Made by a program: the position numbers and the translations under genes. Positions 1 to 11,348 of a stretch of 64,000 nucleotides of DNA are shown piece by piece. Origin of the DNA: Bradysia coprophila (Eukaryota > Arthropoda > Insecta > Diptera > Sciaridae); the NCBI RefSeq assembly GCF_014529535.1, contig NW_023503374.1, forward strand, positions 8,425,685 through 8,489,684, given 5' to 3'. Below the pieces are notes generated by a model. That model was not told the DNA's origin, ran no database searches, and worked only from the letters and a program-made list of their open reading frames with translations. Numbering within the stretch: the first letter of the stretch is position 1; the number at the start of each line of letters is the position of its first letter.

Positions 1-263
1 CAAGCGAACTAGCTCAGTCAACCACAAAAGTACAACTGAGTCAGACAACTCGAAAAACGTTACTATTGCCCGTTCCACACCAAATTGATAAGGAAACTGA
101 ACTATTGTCAAGAGCAACTAAACAAAAGTTATCTCTCGCGAATGTTTTCAAAACCTATTGCACACATACACCGGACTTCTATTTAAATATACAGAATGGA
201 ATGCAAGTGGCCTTTCTCAAAGAAAGTAACAACATCATCTCAGAAACCAGTAATTTGTGTTAA
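1..263 (+). CDS. Possible 3' end of a gene cut by the window edge
   Basis: A reading frame is open from base 3 to a TAA at 261-263, giving 86 codons with no start needed because the frame enters from outside the window. The peptide is mixed polar (KETELLSRATKQKLS is typical) with two cysteines and no motif I recognise. Nothing on the + strand follows it as a further exon, so it would be a terminal exon. It could equally be a chance open frame, since AT-rich DNA often gives frames of this size. No splice acceptor can be judged because the start lies off the window. Confidence 0.22.
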   Translation, partial: SELAQSTTKVQLSQTTRKTLLLPVPHQIDKETELLSRATKQKLSLANVFKTYCTHTPDFYLNIQNGMQVAFLKESNNIISETSNLC

Positions 264-2029
264 GTGATATTAATCGCGATGCACAATGAGCAGAACAGTT
301 GTTTAGAATGTTGAGAGAAAGACGTTACTCAGCGGAATATTCTTAATTTAATAAAATAACAAACTGATTTGAGCTGCATTAACTGCATAAATGTTACTAC
401 GCGAACATATAAAATGTGAATGGAACAATGGTATATAGGGAATATAGGGTATATAGTGTAATAGTGTTAAATCATTTTTAGAAGAGATAGTCGCTATTAA
501 TTAAAGAATAAACGAGTTCGATTAAGTACTTTTTCTTTAAAGTAATTACGTTGATTTAATGATTGGGTCAGATGACGCGGAGAAAATGCTGTTTTATATC
601 ATAATTTTTGTCGTTAGATAGACGAATACCAAATTGATTATGCATTTCATTAAATCAGTTTTGTTAGACATTATTGGCTCGGATTACCATGACACAACAA
701 ATTTTAAATGTTCTTTTTGCATTTATGGTATATGGTATTGATCGAGGTTTTGATGTACTTTACATTGACGATCTGTAGGTATAGTAAATCCGAGGGGTAA
801 CCGACTCGGGTAATTGACTACACACCCTTAAAGGAATTGCCGAGTATTCGGTAAACTAGGTCCCACGGTCCCACCTTTTGGGCGGGTCAGGTCACTTGAC
901 TGACAATTTTTTCAATATATTTTTGACGATTTTCATTGTTGAACTTCCGAAGCATCACTGATACAAATGCCTACATTTAATATATTGATTACTCTAAACA
1001 TGACAACGAAATTTGACAGAAAAAGTTCTTCAAATAAACCTTCGAAGACCGAATGATCTTTGAGTTCTCATTTTTCTTATAAATTTGCAGCAAGATTTTC
1101 AATCAACCACAAATCGTAAATAAAATGCGACTCGTGTGAATTACGGCCCTCGCTTCGCTCTGGCCGCAAACTTCACACTCGTATGGGAGTTGTAACATAT
1201 TTTGTTTGATTGTTGGAATAATGAATTTAAAAAAAATATTCAGAAATTTGTTGAGACTGACTTATATCTTATATTGCCTACAAAGAATGATGGTTATTAC
1301 ATTTAACGTTTTTCATAAAATTTCCTACACTTCTTAGAGGCTGGGAAATTTTTCTTTCTACTTGTTTCATGCACATTATCGAAAACATACTTATACGATT
1401 TACACACACTACGCAACAAAATCAAATTTCATCAAAGTAATCTTTTTCGATTGAGGCTATAATCAACAGTGTAAAATCCTGTTTTTCTGGGATAGCTTCC
1501 AGATCCTTCGTCCCACATAGCCCATCTTCGAACTTAGCCTCGGTATTTTACTTCCACAAATTTAAAAAAAAGATTCATCCAAATTGATTAAAAATTACTC
1601 AAGTTATCGTGCCTTCAACGATTTTTTGTTACCCACATTTAACGTTTTTCATACATTTCAATCACAGTGAACTTTTTTGTTACCCACATATTCCGGTATT
1701 TTCTGGTGTAAGACCCTGACTTTCAGTCAAGGGAATAATTGTAATTGATGGAGTTACGAGAAATTGATGGAATTACACCATAGTGTTAAAGTATATCCTA
1801 GAGCACAGTATACCCAATAAAATGAAAATTGTGATATGGCTGCAAATAACAGAGCATTTGGCTGCACATATCATAAGTTACCACGTACGAGCATATTTTA
1901 CCATTATGGCTGCATGAATATTTTACTACGAGCCCAAATGTCATTTTGTCAATTATTGTGAATGACGAGGCGCGAAATTCCCCAACACCATGGATTGAAT
2001 GGAAGTGCGTCGAACCTCGATTTCAAATC
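264..2029. other. Gene-free stretch
   Basis: About 1.8 kb with no coding frame I can support. Near 1131-1185 there is an imperfect hairpin: ACTCGTGTGAA and TTCACACTCGT face each other around a GC-rich centre (GGCCCTCGCTTCGCTCTGGCC). A phrase ACATTTAACGTTTTTCATA recurs near 1300 and 1640. These look like remnants of small repeats. Confidence 0.4.
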
Positions 2030-3540
2030 ATATTTATTTATTTATTTATTTATTCATTTCATCAACGGCCACATGCCCCCTGACTACTTACATTTTCAAT
2101 TGTTTACATTACAAGATGAAAAGGTCAAGATTTATATAACCACAGCACTGCTACTAGCATGAACACTGAATTGACAAGTATCAAATTTGGAGGCTTTAGT
2201 GATACGAGCTACCGCTTAAAATTTTTTGTATTGTATGTTTTAACTCATACAACGAAAGCAAGTCATCTATCTGTACAACAGAAACGCAGTGCCTACTGTG
2301 ATTTCATCAGCCTCCAAATATTTTCTACGTTCATGCTGGAAGCAGGGCTGTGAAAAAAAGAGCATGACGTTTAAAAGCAGCAGGTAGGTCTGATCGTGTG
2401 ACGAAGGAATAAGGACCAAGAATATGCGTTTATCGTCAACGAGCCACCTAGAAAAGAACGGATTAGCGAGAGCCAATCGACTAGAAAGGCTCGGTTTTGC
2501 ACAAGTCGATGAGACTTGAAATTTAACATTTCGAAGTCGTGAGACCAGATTAGAATAATCGATACGGATTATAGAGCGAACCATTGGTTCAAATTGCATA
2601 ATTGCAAGGTTAAATCAGTGTAAATCATGATATCTTGGTCTTACCGTTCAATTTGATTGGAATCTTTAACATCTTTACAGTCGCTTTGAATGATTCACGC
2701 GGCATGTCCTGGAACCAAAGCTGTGAGAAACGGTTAAATTATTTGCACATATTATTTATCGGCTCATGATATCCATACTTTGTCCTGTGATCATCAACAA
2801 CAAGAAAATCATCAGAACGAGTAGGGTGAGGGTTTAAAGCAATCTTCCTAGCTATCTGAGGGGCGTGAAGATTTCCATTTAGAAGATCAGGAGTGAAAAG
2901 AACACACGCATTAACTCTACGTCGAGCTAGTGGTTCAACATTGATCGACTCACACCTGTCGATATACGGTGGAAGTCTGTAGTTCTCGTCGCGTCTCACC
3001 GTTCGCCGAAGTGCGAACATCAGAAACTTCTTCTGGATCGATTCAATTCTATTAACAAAGGTGTCTTGGTACGGATGCCAAACGACTGAAGCATACTCTA
3101 AGTACGAACGTACGTGCGCGAAATACAATTCAATGTTTTAACGCTCTTAAATTCCTTACAAGTTCTGATGACAAAACGAAAACCGAGCATCGAGAAAGAT
3201 GTCGCAATCACATATTCGACATGTTTACCGAACGTCAACTTCTCGTCCATAAGAACTCCTAAATCTTTTACTACTTTTGAACGAGTCAGTTGAACACCGT
3301 TAACACCGAATTCGACTATGGATCTCTTACGAGTGAAGGAAATCACATTCCATTTCTTAACGTTTAAATACAGTCGGTTAACTTTACACCACTGCAAGAA
3401 CCTGTTTAAATCACGTCGGAGAGCACTAGCATCAAGCACGTTCTTAATTACCTTGAATATCTTTAGATCGTCGGCGTACAGCAGGTAAGGAGAAGTTGAG
3501 TAAACTTTAGTAGCGTCATCCATAAACAGTAAGAACAAAA
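2030..3540 (-). mobile_element. Decayed LINE (non-LTR retrotransposon) fragment, 3' half of the reverse-transcriptase ORF
   Basis: Read on the minus strand, 3538-3098 encodes the second half of a LINE reverse transcriptase: YADDLKIF (the catalytic YADD box) at about 3478-3455, then a DLNRFLQWC...LYLNVKKWNVISF block and DLGVLMDEKLTFGKHVEY, all typical of Jockey/CR1-type elements. The thumb region (YFAHVRSYLEYASVVWHPY, then QKKFLMFALRR) continues in another frame from about 3128, so a frameshift lies near 3110-3128. A TAA follows EPINNMCK at 2739, although FNRFSQL-like sequence continues in frame beyond it. The TTTA-rich run at 2030-2056 reads as a short-repeat 3' tail on the minus strand. The 5' two thirds are absent: a 5'-truncated dead copy, as is usual for LINEs. 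Confidence 0.8.
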
Positions 3541-4140
3541 GTGTACCAAGATGGCTACCTATTTGCTATGCAATGCCAAAACTTGACATATAACCTTTAA
3601 CCGTCACATACTGCCATTCATCTGTTATCGATAACGACGACAAAAATAATAACAAGCTCTAGGTAATATGGTCCTTTATACAATAAACTACATGTTAAAA
3701 AAAATGAAGTACAAGAAATCAATCGATTAAAAATACTTTACGTGTTACGGCATGTTTCATTTTCATTTACATTGCCTAATCACGTAAAGCATTGTACTTA
3801 CGAGGTTCCAAGTTGTTATTTGACAAGTGGGGATTACAGCCCTCCCCTTCGGGTCGAGACCTGATAATAATACTGGTAATGCTTGCAGTCTGTAACAATT
3901 TAAACCAATCCCAGCTTCAAAACAAAACAAATCGACGCTTCAATTTGAAATCACAAATTCGAAAGCACCTTAATGTCTACGATGTCTACACACTGCCCAA
4001 ACTGCTAGCAACACTGACATTTGATGTTTGTGATGTAACACCGGGGAAAGAAGTGATATTCACGGTTCTAACATTAATATTTTCCGATTGTAAAATTTTT
4101 GTTTTTCATTGAAAAGAAATAATTTTACAACTTGTTTACA

Positions 4141-4954
4141 ATGAGCACCACAATTCAGACGGGTAACTCATGCTCGTTATGCGAAAGAATCGGCTTGAGA
4201 CCACTTACCAAGCAAAACATTCTGTATTACTATGCCCCCCTCAATGGAATGGTATGTGAAATTTTTTTATTTATTTCATTTTGGAAAAATAAATTTCGTC
4301 AGGTCGGTGAAGATGTTGAGCATCTTGTGACATCCATAAATCCTTGTGAAGCTTTTATTAGAATGATAATGATGTTTGAGGTCCGATGAACTTATGCGAA
4401 GTTGTGAATGCCCCACCGACCGTAATGTGACTCCTAAAATTACAATTTCTATTTCCAGGTCAGCTACGCAGCAATGTCAATAAATGTCATGAATCCGTCA
4501 CTTGCATATAGGTGAGCCAGACCTCATAAGTTTTATTATTACATCAGAATGTGTCAGATTATCTTTTCATTCTTTAGATTGTTCCCCAAGCGAGATGTGA
4601 CCAACTTTTTGTTAATCCACACTTTGTTTGGAACAACTTTGTACGTTTTCAGTAGACCACATTTGCAGAGTGTCGACAGCAAGAAGAGGGTAGCTTACAG
4701 GTTAGCATTCAGATTTTCATTAGTAAATCGAAACAGAATGATGCAACGCACTTTCTCTCTGTGATAGCATTCTAGGCAGCTCGATGTTTACATTCGGATC
4801 AATTTTGTTCTGGGCCATTGCTCGAAATGCATTGCCGAAGGATAATAACGCATTGTCCACTGCTGTTGGAGTTGCTAGCGGTTTTGCCATCGCCAGATTA
4901 GGATATGACTACTTCAGTCATGTCGATTCGAATGTAGTGGCGAAAACCTCGTAA
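4141..4954 (+). CDS. Small multi-pass membrane protein, family not recognised
   Basis: Five exons join in phase: 4141-4251, 4303-4380, 4459-4511, 4578-4700 and 4768-4954, giving 183 aa. Introns are 51-78 bp. Start ATG 4141 follows ATGTTTACA in the same frame, so 4132 is an alternative. A cysteine pair (CSLC, residues about 11-14) opens the protein. Hydrophobic stretches follow in exon 4 (FLLIHTLFGTTLYVF), early exon 5 (SSMFTFGSILFWAIA) and late exon 5 (ALSTAVGVASGFAIARLG). Two or three membrane helices and no signal peptide suggest an organelle or ER protein, but I do not know the family. Exon 2 is the least certain: its donor (GAG|gtccga) is weak, and skipping it keeps the frame (157 aa). 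Confidence 0.6.
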
Positions 4955-6593
4955 ATAATTTGAGTGAAGGAAAAATTGGTCGATCCGTTTCAATGTTTGC
5001 TAATCTATAGTTTCTGAACTGATTTTTAGATCCTTTGCTTTTATCTTTTTTCTATTTCATATTTTCAAGCAATTAATTGTGGTAACCCAAAAAAGAAATG
5101 TGAAAGAAAATACATAAAATAGTAGAAACGAAAAATGTGAAAACTGGCGTTTTAAATTGATATGAACCGAGTCGACTTATTTGCGGAACACACTCTAATT
5201 GCACACCATAACGATTAAATAATTAAAATATTTTCCAACCAGTGTGCGAAATGGATTGTAAACAGAAGTATTTATGTTCGACTGTCACGGTGAGTGTGAA
5301 AAAATTGCGAATAAAAAATTGCCTGCATGTTCAGTCCTGACTGTGGATAAGTGTTGGTGAGGTCGAGACATAACTTTTTTGCTCCAGCACAGCTTGTGCA
5401 GCACAAGACGTTCCGGCGAAGTACCGAATTGTATCGAAAATGAAGATTTAATAAAACCAAAGATTTTAAAGGCATACCTTGTGCCGGAACAAACTTTTTT
5501 GCAATGTCAAACTGAATATGCAAGAACTTTTTTATTTAAACATTTTTCAAGCTCACCGTGTGTCAAAGCAAAAAAAAACTTTCACGAAAACTTTCTCATA
5601 TTAATGCAAAATGAGTTTTTCGTTTATTTATAATGCGTAGGTACATGAAATACGTGAAAACAAACAACACTGGCTGTGTAGCTATAGTTTAAAGGTCATG
5701 GTTAAGTTTAGAAGTTTTTCTTAAGCTATTTAAATATTGTAGATAGTAGTTTACGGGCAGGTGTAGAAAAGCGAAACCATTCTGCAGATACAGATCGCAA
5801 AAATGTATTAGAAAAACTGATTTCGTCCAAATGTATACGATGAGGAAAATGTACCTCCTAGGGGAAGATGATTTTTTTCTTCTCTTCTATTGGTTTTAAA
5901 AATGTTTGAAGATTTTTAAGAATTCTAAAATTCTTGAAATGATATTAGCCCAATCTTTTCTAGGTCTCAGAAAATATTTTAAACTTTATATGATCTTTCC
6001 CAATATGAACTTGCCTGGTGCCAGTGGAACTTTAACACTAAGTTGATTTTTGTCAAGTAATAGTTTTCCTTTCTTCTGCAAGACTGAAAGGAAACGTATT
6101 ACTTGCACCTTGGTAGCAAGTACAGCAATGGAGATAGCATGTACAAAGGGTTACTTGTACTTATGAGGTACAGAAGTTTAGATAGCAGTAACCATATTAC
6201 TTGGACTGAGAAGGTGCCACAAGGACAAGACCGATAATGTAGAAAAATTATGCCTGGAAAGAGCCAAGATTTAATATGCTAAGGTTGCACTGCATAGCAA
6301 AAGATGTCGGTGTCGGTAACTGCAACTGCATTTGAATACAAAATTTCAACGGCCACCTCCAAAAAGAACAAAGCTCCGCATGGGAAATCTGCATAAAAAT
6401 AACTAAAAAGTTTACAACTCACTTTTGACCTGAATTCTCGGACATTCGTACAATATCTGAAAAGTTGTGATCCTATTTGTATCGCCTTGGAAGTGGCAAA
6501 GAAGGTTGTAGAAAAAGATTTAATATTTTGATTCGAACTCAACTCTAGAGCTGAGAATCGAAATATAGTGTACGGGCTAGTTTTCCTATAAAT
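4955..6593. other. Intergenic region
   Basis: About 1.6 kb between the membrane-protein gene and the 3' end of DRC2. Short open frames occur on both strands, but none has splice partners, codon bias or a motif that I trust. I see no repeat structure here. Confidence 0.4.
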
Positions 6594-9500
6594 TCACTGC
6601 GAAACGATTTTCTTGCTCCCATTCCCATGAACAATCGAATAAATTTCCGGTTCTTTTCTAAATTTACCGGATGTTAAGTTTTTGCTCCGAACGGCAACGC
6701 TCAAATTACCCTCCTGAACTATACTGAAACAGGTAACTGGTCGACGACGATCTTTATTCAATCCTCTGCCAGTTGTTCCGTTGTTAACTTCAATATGACC
6801 GACGCGTTCAACTTTCATACTGCTCGGTCTCAATTTATCTTTTGCATTGCCGCCGCCATTGGCAATTGTTACAGTTGTTAAATAAGCTTTCAATTTTTCC
6901 TTCAGCTCACGATTTTCTTCTTTGAGGGCCATTTTTTCTTCGCTTAAGCATGCACAATCGATACGGGCGTTGTTATAGCGGAGCCAAAAGTTCTCTAAAT
7001 TCGAAACAATGAACATCGTTTTCTGAACAAGAAAAATGGGTTGAATGGGTGTAAATACGAAGATCGAGTGAAATTGTACGTGTTTGTTACATACTTCTTT
7101 GAACTCCTCTGGCGGTTTCTTTAAGTCATTTTCTTGATTGCCAAAAAGGGTTTTCTTTCTACCAAACGGAAATACTTGTTCACGTTCGGTTTCTAGTTTC
7201 TTACAAATCGCCGCAATTTGTAAAATGTTTTCTCCTCTCTTCAGAGTGTCCTTCAGTTTCTGAATTATTTCAATTGTTACCTTGAGAAAATCGTTAAAAC
7301 TTGAATGATTTAGGAACTTACCGCTGCAGAGTTATGACTACAAACAACCATATGCCTCAAATTATTCTTGTCTTTCAGCAAACCTTCGTCCATTTCCGAC
7401 TTTATTTTTCTCTGCTTTTCGTGCAGCAACTTCTTGTACTTCACCAGCTCCTCAATGTGCAGACTCTGCTCTTCGCGCAAATTTTCCAAGTCCAATTTGA
7501 GAAAACCAATTTGTTCGGTTGCTCGAGCCACCTCGTTATAGTGTAATCGAATGACCTTTGTGTCCTCGTCGTCACGTTGTCTCAATTCAATGTACTCGTT
7601 GTGGTATTCTTCGGTTTCATGCAAATATTCGTTCAGAATATCTTGAAATTCTTTCCACAATTTTTCCATTTGTTGTTCACGGTCATTGGTAATTGTTTGC
7701 AGTTTCAATATCAACTGTATCAATTTGTATCATTAATTATTTGATGTCTAGTAATTATGAGTGAAAATAAAATGCAAAAATATAGAATCAGTCGTTCAGA
7801 AATCGAATTGAATGAATTTGATGGACACATCCGAAGTTGCAATTATGAGTTAAAGAAGAACGTATTTTGTTGAGCATATATAAAGGTAAGTACAAATGTA
7901 TGCAGGTTTTGTTAAAGTTGAATTTATCGCAGATTAATTGGAAATTTTAATCAACATGGCACGGGTGAGCAAATTTGGGATTTTCTTCTTGGTGCTAATG
8001 GTTTCATTTTGGACTTGTCATGTGAGTTGCAATAAAATTTTTGTTTCTTTGCCTATATATTTGGTACTTGTATGAAACATCTTTGTTTAAGGGAACTTAC
8101 TCAGCCTTAATTATGTCGAGTCTATTACTTGATTTGATCTTAACATTTTCAAGAGATGTACATAATCTTCTACCACAAAATTTTACTTTGCCACAATTTA
8201 CGATTTTAGTTGACGTGGAATGGAACCAAATACCAAATCGACTCAAACTCTACTGTTATTTTCAAAAGTTTCAGTGAATGTAGTTATAGATTCTCTGTGC
8301 TTTCAAAAGCGTTTATACCGAATGGGAAACTGCTACGGAAAGTCATGGTCCAGAAAAGCCACTATAAAAATACACGTAAAGGCTCATATTGTCTCAAAGT
8401 CATGCTACAACGTTTTTCGAAGCTGTTTCCAACTAGGTTTAATCAGCGTTGCTCCACAAAATCTACGAAAAAAGTGTTAATCTAGATTTCGTCCCTATTC
8501 CCAATCCATCGGAGTTACCATTCACTGTTATTTTTCTTGTTTCGGGTGATAAAGGCTTACTGGTAACGCCAGACAGCATCTTTAAAATTCGTTCGAAATT
8601 TTCTAGAAATTGTCCAGCTTTCACTCCACTGTTCTAATGCTAAATTCTACATTCTTAAACAGACACTTCGATGTCAGGTAGAGGAAGGCCCGTCTGAAGA
8701 AGAACTGAAAAGGGTGGTCCGTATATGCATGCGAAAATTAGGCGATGAATCCGATCGAAACAACGCAGAGGACAGCTATGAAGACAGCAACAGTAATGAA
8801 AGTTACGATAATAATCGACGGAACACCAATAACGCCAAGAATGGGAACAATGGTCGTGGAAATCGTTTTGCAAGAGATACGGATCGATGGCAACAGCAAA
8901 ATGGTTATGACAATGGTTACGGAAATAGGAATCAACAAAGGTATGACAATAATAGATACGGGAATAACGGTAATTACGGAGGCGAATATGGAAATAGTGG
9001 ATTTTCGAACAATGAAAGTAATCGCAACTTCAACATGACCAATCGGAACAGAAATGACAATGAAAATGACGGATACGATAAATCTTGTATGATTCAATGT
9101 CTCTTTCAGGAAATGAAAATGGTAAGACCACTAAAAACACTTAATGACTGACCAGCTTCACCGGTTAACTTTAACGAAATTCCAGACCAACAACGAAGGT
9201 TTTCCGGATAAACATAAAGTGGAGCGATTGGTCAGCCAAGACGTCAGAGATCGTGAAATGAGAAACTTTCTACTGGATTCCATACAGGAGTGCTTTCATA
9301 TTGTCGAAATGGAACGACGACGCGACAAATGTGTTTTCTCAAAGAATATTGTTTCATGTTTAGCTGAACGAGCAAAGGCCAATTGTGATGATTATTACAA
9401 CGAGACAATGATTTTTTGAAGAATAAAATCAATTGAGAACCACCAATTGCAATTCGCAATTGGTAGAACTTACACCACTTTTTACATCATCGACTTTTTT

Positions 9501-11069
9501 CAAGTGACGATGATGAACCTTGTCCCGGTCATTGTCTGCAATGCTTTCCAATCCATAAAATACACATTCCAGCTCAACGTGTGCTTTAATTTTCCGCTCT
9601 TTGTACGTCTGAATTTCTTTGTGATATTGATTGAGCATCGACTTTTTTTCGTCCAAATAGCTAGTCTTTAGAAAGGTTATACGGTCGGTGTGGAGTGCTA
9701 AAATAGAGTTATTTAGAAAAATGTCGCAGAGGGGACTATAAACAAGAGTCTTTCACGAACCAATCAATCTTTCTATATTTTCAATATGGGCATGGAGCAT
9801 TGTTGAGTACCTGCAATAACAGCGGACTTTATCAAATCAACCACAGGCTTGAAAAGGCAGGGACCATCTTTCCATATTCCCATATTTTCCATAATTTCCC
9901 AGGTTTTCCTTCACTTTTGAAAAAATATTTTTTTGGGATATTTGGAAAAGTGTGGGAAAATTTAAGAAAATATTGGAAGATGTTTTCACAAAAGTTATCC
10001 ATGTGAAAAGGTATTAGCCAGAAGCCTTAATACAATCCATCACTTAGAAATTCATGGACGACAAGCATATAACTGGTATTGAATTAGAGATGAGTGGGCA
10101 TAGCAAATTTTTGTGCCCACATGCCCACTATGCCCATCATTTGAAAAAATGAGCCCAATGCCCAGACCAATGCCCACAAGTAAAATACCCATGGGCACAA
10201 GCCCAGCCCACAAACTTTGTCAACAAAAATCGCTGATTTAGTTAGTGTTAAATATGTCTTGTATGGGTAATAAGTTTGTATAAAGACATTCTGCTAGTGA
10301 TTCCCATGAATTAATGACGAACGTTTCAAGCAAAATTTGATTCCAGGATCCAAAAAAATTCCGATATTACACTAATTATCGAAAAATAATTCTTATGAAT
10401 TTATGGGATGACGACAACAAATCGTAATTTGGGCGCCCAAGTTTTATAAAAATGCCCACACCCAGGCTTATGCCCACGAACTCTGAACCCCATTACGCCC
10501 ATGCCCATGGGCATAAGACATGGGCTGCGGGCAGCCCGCTTTTGCGGGCGGCCCACTCATCTCTATATCGAATCTGTTACTTCTATCGATCTATGCGTAT
10601 GCATTTTCGACAGGCGGACAAAACTTATTTTGCTACTAAAAGTAGGAAATGTACAAACATCTCTTCGTTTTCATCCAGATCATTGAGAAGCCGCTGGATA
10701 ATATCATTCTTTCGCGTCAACGCATCGTCAAAATACTCTTCAACACTTTTGATTTCCGTCTTCAATTCATTGCATTTTATATTCCGTAGAATCGATCGCC
10801 ATTCTTGGTTGATTTTTGCCAAATTTAACCGTGAAAATGCCTCCTCTCGTTTCAATTTATTCTACAATGTTGAAAAAGAGGTGTAAAAAGCGTGTCTAAC
10901 ACTCTCGGAGGTGTTTAGCGTTGAGGGGTACCTTCATGAAAATCGATATCAGTTGCTGTTTCCGTCGTCTGGCTTCCTCTTCGATTTCAGCTCTATGCTG
11001 CAGATATCGTAAACGCTCCTCCTCTGACATTTTTGCCAGTTTATTTCCCGCTCCTTTCTTTTTACCCAT
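6594..11069 (-). CDS. DRC2: Dynein regulatory complex subunit 2 (DRC2/CCDC65)
   Basis: Seven exons on the minus strand join in phase to 536 aa: 11069-10932, 10861-10659, 9810-9761, 9697-9486, 7714-7322, 7280-7095 and 7022-6594. DRC2 is a coiled-coil subunit of the nexin-dynein regulatory complex, which ties neighbouring axonemal doublets and is needed to assemble the complex in motile cilia and sperm tails. Family marks are clear: the KKKGAGNKLAKMSEEERLRYL start, the LNLAKINQEWRSILR block, LEKLW-type MEKLWKEFQDIL, a GENILQIAAICKKLETE segment and NFWLRYNNARI near residue 400. The length is close to the vertebrate protein (about 484 aa); the extra length is a basic, low-complexity tail. The donor of exon 2 is chosen as AT|gtttgt, because only this restores the frame and the alignment EEMYSTMLHAH. 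Introns 2 and 4 are large: intron 2 carries a hAT-like element and intron 4 a whole gene on the other strand. Confidence 0.93.
7956..9419 (+). CDS. Obp59a: Odorant-binding protein, Obp59a-like, with Asn/Gly-rich insertion
   Basis: Three exons (7956-8021, 8663-9121, 9186-9419) encode 252 aa, nested antisense inside DRC2 intron 4. Exon 1 is a signal peptide (residues 1-22, core GIFFLVLMVSFW). The mature protein has the OBP cysteine spacing: SCMIQC (C-x3-C) near residue 165, and CVFSKNIVSC then CLAERAKANC (two C-x8-C) near the end, after a further Cys in SIQEC. An extra Cys pair near the N-terminus (RCQ, ICM) gives a pattern beyond the classic six. Between them, about residues 55-160, lies a hydrophilic insert rich in Asn, Gly, Arg, Tyr and Asp. 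Obp59a of flies, which works in antennal humidity sensing, has this kind of long insert and a similar CLTER..NCDDW end. An AATAAA sits at 9422-9427, three bases past the stop. The OBP class is firm; the orthology is likely. Confidence 0.78.
10085..10565. mobile_element. Non-autonomous hAT-like DNA transposon in DRC2 intron 2
   Basis: Ends are inverted: TAGAGATGAGTGGGC at the left and GCCCACTCATCTCTA at the right. The flanks are TATTGAAT (10077-10084) and TATCGAAT (10566-10573), an 8-bp target duplication with one mismatch, which is the hAT superfamily rule. The 481-bp inside codes for nothing and is packed with the word TGCCCA and its complement near both ends. These subterminal repeats are probable transposase-binding sites, as known for hAT elements. 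Confidence 0.8.
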
Positions 11070-11348
11070 TTTTAATCTCTAGACACAAGACTTGCACAGT
11101 ACAGCCTACACTGAATGAACCGTTTAGATTCACTTACAAATTTAAATGAAAGTCCTTTTTAAATTATTGATTTAGACGTTGCTAATACAAACGCTGTTAA
11201 GATCCCAAACGTGCCCGTTGTAACAGTTGTAACCTTAGTTACGTTGGTTGGTTGCAATCAAATTTATGTTTCAATAGATAGTAGTAATCCATCCGATTGT
11301 TATGCCATTACATTTTCGAAATTTTATAAATTGAAAAAGTTACAAATT
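11070..11348. promoter_or_regulatory. Shared 279-bp region between divergent DRC2 and DRC10 starts
   Basis: DRC2 begins at 11069 on the minus strand and DRC10 at 11349 on the plus strand, so both promoters and 5' leaders must fit into 279 bp. No clear TATA box is visible. Ciliary genes are often driven by RFX factors through X-boxes, but I could not mark a convincing site by eye. Treat as a candidate bidirectional promoter inferred from layout. Confidence 0.5.

Noticed and set aside
3792-4112. 106-codon plus-strand frame upstream of the membrane-protein gene
   Set aside because: It has no motif or matching splice sites and begins in repeat-like sequence.
5379-5633. Overlapping frames on both strands around 5272-5633
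   Set aside because: They are short, have no splice partners and no family features.
8738-9097. 119-codon minus-strand frame rich in Ile and Val
   Set aside because: It is the mirror of the Asn/Gly-rich OBP exon; the composition follows from the opposite strand.
10452-10886. 144-codon plus-strand frame
   Set aside because: It spans the right end of the hAT-like element and the antisense of DRC2 exon 2, and has no motif.
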